From NCBI RefSeq assembly GCF_014202905.1, contig NZ_JACHHY010000019.1:42900-106899 (forward strand): DNA of 64,000 bases. Direction: 5' to 3'. Source of the DNA: Chitinivorax tropicus. GTDB lineage: Bacteria > Pseudomonadota > Gammaproteobacteria > Burkholderiales > SCOH01. Of this stretch, positions 58,211 to 64,000 are shown one piece after another. The notes beneath the pieces are model-generated. The model saw only the letters and a program-made list of their open reading frames with translations. It was not told the DNA's origin and searched no databases. How positions within the stretch are numbered: the first letter of the stretch is position 1; each line of letters begins with the position of its first letter. Position numbers and translations under genes: made by a program.

Positions 58211-59044
58211 ATGGCCATCTCGATCAACAGCACATCGTCCTTGTTTTCGCAGAACAAGCTCAATGACATCCAGCAATCGCAGAACAAAACCCTGCAATCC
58301 CTCTCCACCGGTAAACGCATCAACAGTGCTGCCACTGACCCGGCTGGCAGCGCCATCATCGAGCAATTTGCCGCCCAGATTGCAGGGAGCAATCGAGCCA
58401 GCGCTAACCTCAATGATGGCATTTCGCTCACTCAGGTAGCGGACGGCGCGCTGGAGCAGTTGCAATCCAACTCACAACGGCTGCGCGAGCTAGCCGTGCA
58501 GGCGGGCAACGGCAGCCTGAGCAGCCAGGATCGCTCCGCGTTGCAGGCTGAGGCCGATCAGCTCAGTCAATCCAATGCTTCGATTGTAGCCGACACCAAT
58601 TTCAACGGCACCGCACTGTTGCAGGGCAACAACACTCTTGCATTTCAGTCAGGCCCCAACGCAGGTGATCAAATCGCCGTCACCGCCACTAATCTGTCGA
58701 GCCCACCCGGGGGAGGCGGGCTTTACTCACTGGCAGGCAGCATCGATCTGACCAGCCAGGCCAGCGCCACACAATCATTGCAAAACCTTGATAGCGACCT
58801 ATCCACCCTGTCGAAAACCCGTAGCGACTTTGGTGCGGTCAGCAATCGCTTCAGCGCTGCAATCAGCAATCTTGAACAAGCTTCGGTCAATTTGTCTGCC
58901 GCCAAAAGCCGCATTGGTGATACCGACTACGGTGCTGCCACTGCAGACTTGGCTTCGCAAAACATCCGCGCCCAAGCCAACCTGGCCATGCAGGCTCAGG
59001 CCAATGCCCAACCCAAGCAGGTGCTGAGCCTACTGGGCCGCTGA
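58211..59044 (+). CDS. flagellin
   Basis: Short flagellin of 277 residues. The N-terminal D0/D1 region has SLSTGKRINSAATDPAGSA-like text (the usual SSGxRINSAxDDAAG is partly altered) and the C-terminal region ends ANLAMQAQANAQPKQVLSLL. The variable middle is brief, so domains D2/D3 are missing. No other flagellar gene, chaperone (FliS) or hook gene is near. It may be a minor filament subunit or a flagellin-like protein used elsewhere; assembly was not tested. Confidence 0.88.
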   Translation: MAISINSTSSLFSQNKLNDIQQSQNKTLQSLSTGKRINSAATDPAGSAIIEQFAAQIAGSNRASANLNDGISLTQVADGALEQLQSNSQRLRELAVQAGNGSLSSQDRSALQAEADQLSQSNASIVADTNFNGTALLQGNNTLAFQSGPNAGDQIAVTATNLSSPPGGGGLYSLAGSIDLTSQASATQSLQNLDSDLSTLSKTRSDFGAVSNRFSAAISNLEQASVNLSAAKSRIGDTDYGAATADLASQNIRAQANLAMQAQANAQPKQVLSLLGR

Positions 59045-59189
59045 TCGTTCGTCTTCCCTCGCAGGGTGGATTCAGCACACATTCACCCTGCCCCACCTAC
59101 CATCCTCCCACCGCCCGCACACATTGTCGTGGCTTCCACAGCTGGTTACACTGCCGCTTTTGCGTCATTCACCATTTGAGAATATACCT

Positions 59190-59867
59190 ATGAAGTTACG
59201 CACCACCCTTACCGCTGCTTTGATCATCACCCTTGGCCTGTCAGCCTGCGCTACAGATGAATATGGTCGCTCACGCCCACTGACCAATGCCGAAACCGGC
59301 GCCATCATCGGCGTAGTGGGTGGTGCAGTCGCGGGCGCAGCCATCCACCACAAAAACCGTGGCAAAGGTGCGCTGATTGGTGCGATTGGCGGCGGTATCG
59401 CAGGCGGGCTGGTCGGCAACTACATGGACAGCCAAGCCAAGGATCTGAACCGGGTGCTGGCGAGTGAAGTGCAGCAAGGCAATATCCAGATCACCAAGGT
59501 AGGCGAGCACAATCTACGCATCACCATGACCAACACCACCGCCTTTGCCACCAATTCCTACGCCATCAAGCCGGGCTTCCTGCCTACGATGGATAAAATC
59601 GCCAAAGTCCTGAACACCTATGGCAAGACCACTTTGGAAATCGAAGGCCACACCGATAACGTCGGCTCGGACGCCAGCAACCAGACGCTGTCGGAAAACC
59701 GTGCCAATGCAGTTGAAGAGTATTTGCTGAACCGACAGGTCGCCCCTGAGCGCCTGCGTGCCTATGGCCGTGGCGAAACCCAGCCCCGTGCCAGCAACGA
59801 CAACGAGGCAGGCCGAGCCCTCAACCGTCGCGTCGAGATCCTGATTGAGCCGGTCATCCAAGGCTGA
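59190..59867 (+). CDS. OmpA-family lipoprotein (YiaD-like)
   Basis: Outer-membrane lipoprotein of 225 residues. Lipobox LSAC with Cys20; a glycine-rich helix-forming segment (GAIIGVVGGAVAGAAI, then GALIGAIGGGIAGGLVG) like the Gly-zipper of YiaD/OmpA-like proteins; and a C-terminal OmpA domain with EIEGHTDNVGSDASNQTLSENRA, which binds peptidoglycan. ATG 59190 is in frame with the signal. It probably tethers the outer membrane to the cell wall. Confidence 0.92.
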   Translation: MKLRTTLTAALIITLGLSACATDEYGRSRPLTNAETGAIIGVVGGAVAGAAIHHKNRGKGALIGAIGGGIAGGLVGNYMDSQAKDLNRVLASEVQQGNIQITKVGEHNLRITMTNTTAFATNSYAIKPGFLPTMDKIAKVLNTYGKTTLEIEGHTDNVGSDASNQTLSENRANAVEEYLLNRQVAPERLRAYGRGETQPRASNDNEAGRALNRRVEILIEPVIQG

Positions 59868-60012
59868 TCGACACTGGTTTGTGTTGACATGGCCACGGCC
59901 TGGGCTGGTAGACCCAAGGGGCAAAGACCTGCTCAGGCCATGACCGCACGGTATGTTGATCCGTGCTGCTGATTCAACAAACAAACCACTTGACCAAACA
60001 GGATGGATCACC

Positions 60013-60465
60013 ATGCCGCAGCCCACGCTCACCACTTACGACAGCTGGCCCACTGAGGCGCTGATCATCGATCAAGGGCTTGAGGATTCGAATGCCAGCG
60101 CAGCCCCGCTGCACGAGGTGAAACAGCTTGCATGCCTTGCCCGATCAGAATCAGGGCAAGTCATCGGTGGGGTGCTGGGCCGTTGGTGGGGGAAAAGCTG
60201 CGAACTCCAGGAATTGTGGGTGCTTCCAGAACGGCGCGGTGCGGGCCTGGGGTCTTCGCTCGTGTGCGCCTTTGAGCAACTCGCCAGCCAGCAGGGGTGC
60301 TCAAACGTCTATCTGGAAACATTCAGCTTTCAGGCACCCAGACTCTACCTGTCTTTGGGTTACGAAATTCAGTACCAACGATCCGGCTTTCCCCATGGCA
60401 TCATCAAGTATCATATGGAAAAAGCACTGGCATCATCATCAACCCAAGCCAGCACTCAACGTTGA
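60013..60465 (+). CDS. GNAT-family N-acetyltransferase
   Basis: Acetyltransferase of 150 residues with the acetyl-CoA-binding motif PERRGAGLGSSLV and the C-terminal VYLETFSFQAPRLYLSLGYE. ATG 60013 has AGGATGG upstream. Substrate unknown. The gene is between an OmpA lipoprotein and a small membrane protein on the same strand, with no clear operon link. Confidence 0.88.
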   Translation: MPQPTLTTYDSWPTEALIIDQGLEDSNASAAPLHEVKQLACLARSESGQVIGGVLGRWWGKSCELQELWVLPERRGAGLGSSLVCAFEQLASQQGCSNVYLETFSFQAPRLYLSLGYEIQYQRSGFPHGIIKYHMEKALASSSTQASTQR

Positions 60466-60528
60466 TGCGATGGTGAACCAATCCAACATCGAACTCAAAC
60501 CAGCCATGGCTGCCGGGCAGCATCGCTT

Positions 60529-60903
60529 ATGAAAAACTACTTACATATCCTACTGAAAACGCTACTGCCAACCTTGGCCGGCTGCATCGCAGGTAGTCTA
60601 CTCACCACCATAGTGATCATGGTGACTCTGCAGGACACCGTTTCGTTGGCAACTTTCATCGTGTTTACCCTGATGGCCGCCATGTTTGCCATCGTGCCAA
60701 GTTTGTTGTGGGGAGCCTCACTCTACGCACTGACCGTGCTGCACGGCAGGGCATCATACCTCTCTACCATGATCATTGGTGCCATACCCGGCTTCATCCT
60801 GTATTTACTGCACCGGTCCGAATTTACGGAGTTGTGCCTTTACTACGGTATAAGCATCGGGGCCTGTACCCATTTCTTTGCCAAGTTACGCCCGAGAGTC
60901 TGA
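60529..60903 (+). CDS. small integral membrane protein, unknown function
   Basis: Protein of 124 residues with about four hydrophobic helices (LLPTLAGCIAGSLLTTIVIM; VFTLMAAMFAIVPSLLWGA; TMIIGAIPGFILYLL; a shorter one near the end). I recognise no family. The ribosome-binding site before ATG 60529 is weak, but the hydrophobic pattern and the length support a real gene. Confidence 0.6.
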   Translation: MKNYLHILLKTLLPTLAGCIAGSLLTTIVIMVTLQDTVSLATFIVFTLMAAMFAIVPSLLWGASLYALTVLHGRASYLSTMIIGAIPGFILYLLHRSEFTELCLYYGISIGACTHFFAKLRPRV

Positions 60904-60973
60904 CCCTGCTGCCAATACGCCAACAGGGTCAAGCAGGACAAGCCCCAGCCTAGCTGGGCGCTACCGTGCAGCC

Positions 60974-62704
60974 TTATTGCATTTTGTCGAGATTACCGAT
61001 CCGCACCAGCATTTCAGTGAACATCTGCAGATCACTACCCAAATCCGCGATTTCCTTGTACTCCTTAGCGTTGTGAGCCGTATATTTTTTTCCAGGCATG
61101 GCCGGGCCAAAGTTGATGGCATTGGGCATCTGCTTGGCGGTGGTGCTGCCAGCCGTCGATACAGACTTGGCATCCAGCCCTGTGACCTCACCAAAGATAT
61201 TCAACAAGGTAACCAGCCAAGGACCTTTCGGGTCGCGGGCCATCCAATTGCCTTGGCTGTGGCTGATCTCCAGATTGACCCGGTTTGACTCAGCCCAGGC
61301 ATTCACCTTACCCGCAACAGCCTTGCTCAGCACATCTGGCGTCCTACCACGTGGCATGCGGATATTGGTGGTGACCTCCAGCTTGCCATCTTTTTCACGC
61401 AGATAATTCGGTGACATGGTCAGCGGCCCCATGAAATCGTCTTGATAGGCCAAGCCCATTTGCTCACCCCAGTATCCAAGCCCATACAGGTCATTGATAT
61501 ATTGCACGGCCCGCGAATAGTGATTCAGCGCGAATTTGACGCCAGATGCCTGCAGGAACATGGTCAGACGGGGCACAGGATTGATCCCCTCTTCCGGTCG
61601 TGAGCCATGGGCTGATATGCCAGTGACCTTCACCTCAATCCCCTCGCTCAGCGCTTTAAACGCAATATTGAATGCCCCACCCTTTGGCGATATCTGCTTG
61701 ATAAATGGCTCACGCGCTGCCGCCAAGCGACTGGCCACCTGAGCCAGATCCCCACCTTTGATGACCGCAGTAGCCGTTTCGGGCACGGTATTCGCAGAAC
61801 CCGCTCCACTCATTGCAACGATGGTGACCTCATCCTCCGCGCCAGCCTCCACCGGGAAGAAAACCTTCAGATTCCCCGCCCCCTTTTCAGCCACCACCGC
61901 CGGATACTTACTATCAAGCACGATATTGTACTCAGGCAAGGTAGCATGCTCACGATAGTATTTGATAGCATCGCCACCCGTCTCCTCAGTGGTATCAATC
62001 ATCAGGCGAATGGTGCGCTCCAGCGGTACACCACTCTCTTTGACCACCTTCATGGCATACAACACCGCCGCAACAGAGCCTTTATCATCAATAGTACCTC
62101 GACCATACAATCGGCCACCGATCCTTGCCATCTTGAATGGATCGAGCTTCGTTCCATCGTCCAGCACCCATTCATCAGCCACGACAGGCACCACATCTGC
62201 ATGGGTCAAAATACCAAATTCCTCTTTGCCTTTACCCTGCAGCCTGACCTCGAACACCCGGTTATCAACATTGCGGAACGCCAACCCGAAGTCTTTTGCG
62301 ATTGATTCGACCAACTTACCAAATTCCAACATGGCCGGGTCTTCATAAGGTGGAATTTTCTCGTTGCGCACAGTCTTGATAGACACCATCTTGTCAATGG
62401 CGTGAATCACCGCTTCCTGATTGTTGATGCGGTTATAGACACCCAATAACCGCCCAATATTGATCAACTCGTCGCCACTCAGCGCCGACCGGGCCAGATA
62501 TTGGCTGACAGCCTGCTCGGCCAAAGGCTGCTCAGCTGCAGCCTGTTTCAGCCAAACTTTCAACTCAGGTGGCGGCTCAGATAGTGGCACCTGGATCAGC
62601 TGATCCAATGCAGGTTTTTTCAGGGTTTCTGCTTGTGTCAGCTGACTGAAGACCAGTGTCAGTGCAAGAGAAAATGTCGTGGCAACGAACCCTGTGTATT
62701 TCAT
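60974..62704 (-). CDS. exported M20-family peptidase (dipeptidase-like)
   Basis: Zinc peptidase of 576 residues with signal peptide (ending near TQAETL). M20 motifs are present: HADVVPVVADEW (metal-binding His and Asp), GRGTIDDKGSVAAVLYAMK (bridging Asp), and TTEETGGDA (catalytic and metal-binding Glu). It is longer than the PepV-type dipeptidases (about 470) and secreted, which suits nutrient scavenging. ATG 62704 has GGGAG upstream. Substrate unknown. Confidence 0.88.
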   Translation of the reverse strand: MKYTGFVATTFSLALTLVFSQLTQAETLKKPALDQLIQVPLSEPPPELKVWLKQAAAEQPLAEQAVSQYLARSALSGDELINIGRLLGVYNRINNQEAVIHAIDKMVSIKTVRNEKIPPYEDPAMLEFGKLVESIAKDFGLAFRNVDNRVFEVRLQGKGKEEFGILTHADVVPVVADEWVLDDGTKLDPFKMARIGGRLYGRGTIDDKGSVAAVLYAMKVVKESGVPLERTIRLMIDTTEETGGDAIKYYREHATLPEYNIVLDSKYPAVVAEKGAGNLKVFFPVEAGAEDEVTIVAMSGAGSANTVPETATAVIKGGDLAQVASRLAAAREPFIKQISPKGGAFNIAFKALSEGIEVKVTGISAHGSRPEEGINPVPRLTMFLQASGVKFALNHYSRAVQYINDLYGLGYWGEQMGLAYQDDFMGPLTMSPNYLREKDGKLEVTTNIRMPRGRTPDVLSKAVAGKVNAWAESNRVNLEISHSQGNWMARDPKGPWLVTLLNIFGEVTGLDAKSVSTAGSTTAKQMPNAINFGPAMPGKKYTAHNAKEYKEIADLGSDLQMFTEMLVRIGNLDKMQ

Positions 62705-63107
62705 CAAATTGGCTCCCAATCGGTCGAATCATCAAGAGGGCACTCCCGCCATACATTGATTGACTGGCTTTTGGCACATGACCAATGATCGGGAGCAGCG
62801 ACAAATCCAGACAGTATCGCCAGCCCCCATTGAGTTGGTCAACCCTCCACCCGACGTGATGCCACCTTCTTAGGCAAGCCTCCTCAGCGACACCCTGATG
62901 AGATCAACAACAGAGATGCGTTGATCGGTGCGTACCCAACCCAAAGGGGAAACATATCATCAGACAAATATTCCCGTTAAGCGAATACCAGCCTGCAGCA
63001 CGCATCGACAAATCGGCAACAGATCGCTAGCATGCATAACGCAAATGCATCATGTACATGCATGATGCGATTTGTAAAACAATCCAACCAATTTCCTACT
63101 TAAAAAT
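62705..63107. other. intergenic region, AT-rich near the PEP-CTERM gene
   Basis: About 400 bases between divergent genes. It holds a 22-bp inverted repeat (63047-63068) just upstream of the PEP-CTERM gene. No small gene is recognised. Confidence 0.5.
63047..63068. promoter_or_regulatory. inverted repeat, possible operator
   Basis: Arms gcatcatg and catgatgc (8 bp perfect) around tacatg, 40 bases before the PEP-CTERM start codon. It sits where a repressor or activator site would be expected. Confidence 0.35.
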
Positions 63108-63917
63108 ATGATTTCCAAACCTACTAAGTGGTTTATTTCCGTATTGGCAATAGGTTTTTCCTCCTGGGCATCCGCCTACACTGGTCAGTTTTTCTCACTG
63201 AATGCAAATTTCAGCCAGAAAAATATCCAAATACATGATCCCTATCCGGGTGATGGCTTGACACCCACAATCACTTTTGGAAAAAGTAAATATAGCGGAT
63301 TGATTCAGGCCAAAGGCTCCAACCGAGATAACGGAGTAGCTGCCTTACCTACGGACCAATTCACCAGTCTGAATTATAGCGATGAGTACTCAACCACATC
63401 AGCCATCGCCAACGATCACTCCCTCACCATAACTTCAGAAATCCATCCCGATCACTTGGTCAATCCATTTGAGTGGGCAGCTGTTGATGCACATGTCCAC
63501 CACAGAATGCACTTTACCTTTACCGGGCCTAGTCTGTTGGAGCTCGGAGTGGTTATGGATTACAAAAACAACCAACACGGGCGTTCAGATATACCCTTGG
63601 GCTATGGCACATTGACACTGGAGATACTGAAAACTGGAACGGATGAGATCATTCGGGAATTATCATATGCAGTTATCCCACCTTATGATTCCACCGGTTT
63701 ACTTGATGTACACTTTCCCATTCTGACTGCGGATGAGGTAAATACTCAGGAGTTTGACGTTCTGGCGAAGCTCGATCTCTTCCACCAGCTCAACGCCCCA
63801 ACCAGCGCAGTGCCAGCACCTGCGACGCTCGGATTGACTTTAATTGGGTTAGCAACTGCTTTGCTTACCCGACGCCCCCCATCTTCAGTAGCAATCCGCT
63901 TTGGAGTCCGGGGTTAG
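63108..63917 (+). CDS. PEP-CTERM protein, 3' end probably altered by an IS3 insertion
   Basis: Exported protein of 269 residues with signal peptide (ending near SWASAYT) and a PEP-CTERM tail: VPAPATLGLTLIGLATALL then TRR. Normal members stop soon after this basic patch, but here the frame continues about 15 residues (PPSSVAIRFGVRG) over antisense of an IS3-type transposase that ends at 63885. The insertion therefore probably replaced the native stop. The gene is more AT-rich than its neighbours, and its ribosome-binding site is weak. Body fold unrecognised. Confidence 0.75.
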   Translation: MISKPTKWFISVLAIGFSSWASAYTGQFFSLNANFSQKNIQIHDPYPGDGLTPTITFGKSKYSGLIQAKGSNRDNGVAALPTDQFTSLNYSDEYSTTSAIANDHSLTITSEIHPDHLVNPFEWAAVDAHVHHRMHFTFTGPSLLELGVVMDYKNNQHGRSDIPLGYGTLTLEILKTGTDEIIRELSYAVIPPYDSTGLLDVHFPILTADEVNTQEFDVLAKLDLFHQLNAPTSAVPAPATLGLTLIGLATALLTRRPPSSVAIRFGVRG

Positions 63918-64000
63918 TTTAACAGTCCTTTCCGCCAGTAGTCGGGCATACTCGGAGGGCGTCAGCCCTCCCAGTGCCTTCTTCGGACGCGCTTCATTGT
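63885..64000 (-). mobile_element. IS3-family transposase, C-terminal fragment (runs off the window)
   Basis: The minus-strand frame entering from the right edge reads NEARPKKALGGLTPSEYARL and ends CY followed by TGA at 63885-63887. R-P-x-x-x-LGGLTPSEYA is the hallmark C-terminus of IS3-family integrase-core transposases (OrfB). The element's end must lie just left of the stop, within the PEP-CTERM gene's 3' end; I could not fix the terminal repeat. Whether the element is intact cannot be seen. Confidence 0.85.

Overview
The window looks like a piece of a betaproteobacterial chromosome, most likely from the Neisseriales side (Chromobacteriaceae or Chitinibacteraceae-like). The evidence is indirect: GC-rich coding DNA, an xseB-ispA-dxs cluster followed by folE2, an rpe...gph-trpE operon, pmbA divergent from yjgA/darP, and PEP-CTERM exoproteins. 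No rRNA or tRNA gene was seen, so the genus cannot be fixed. Most of the window is ordinary housekeeping DNA in short operons, with accessory genes between them.

Layout. 237-2207: acs with a perfect terminator. 2323-10444: an exoprotein block on both strands, made of a zinc-metalloprotease lipoprotein with a Thr-Pro linker, a PEP-CTERM protein, and two tandem copies of a two-gene cassette (small secreted protein plus PA-domain metalloprotease); the second copy has a good sigma-54 promoter. 10707-15921: TPR protein, AlkA-like glycosylase, PmbA, then darP-mogA-esterase. 16016-19810: an operon of a SpoIIAA/STAS-like protein and two large paralogues with PilZ-like C-termini. 19944-26425: EamA transporter, Rieske oxygenase, xseB-ispA-dxs and folE2 with a two-hairpin leader. 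26490-31940: aspartic protease, YajQ, DUF2799 lipoprotein, antiporter, YbdK ligase, MscS channel. 32392-33236: an orphan type VI secretion effector/immunity pair (Tae4/Tai4). 33423-38016: rpe-SDR-GNAT-gph-trpE. 38222-47818: apaG, DUF1353, a 30-residue membrane protein, Atm1-type ABC exporter, gmhA, a beta-barrel protein, pyk and periplasmic proteins. 48041-48165: a probable small RNA gene with strong promoter and terminator. 48244-55888: WbuC cupin, EamA transporter, ATP-grasp protein, cysK, wecB, and an adaptor plus ABC ATPase without a permease. 55959-64000: ggt, a lone flagellin, an OmpA-like lipoprotein, a GNAT protein, a small membrane protein, an M20 peptidase, and a PEP-CTERM gene whose 3' end runs into an IS3-family transposase.

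How it fits together. Secreted and surface functions dominate the accessory part: three HExxH metalloproteins, two PEP-CTERM proteins, a secreted M20 peptidase, gamma-glutamyltransferase and a T6SS amidase suggest a free-living bacterium that degrades external protein and competes with neighbours. Two possible c-di-GMP-linked loci (the PilZ-like pair and yajQ) and a flagellin point to a surface/motility switch. The most interesting items are the duplicated protease cassette with its sigma-54 promoter, the candidate small RNA at 48077-48165, the folE2 leader, and the orphan tae4-tai4 pair. Gene starts were re-chosen where a ribosome-binding site or signal peptide favoured an internal ATG. All assignments are from reading the sequence; no database search was run.
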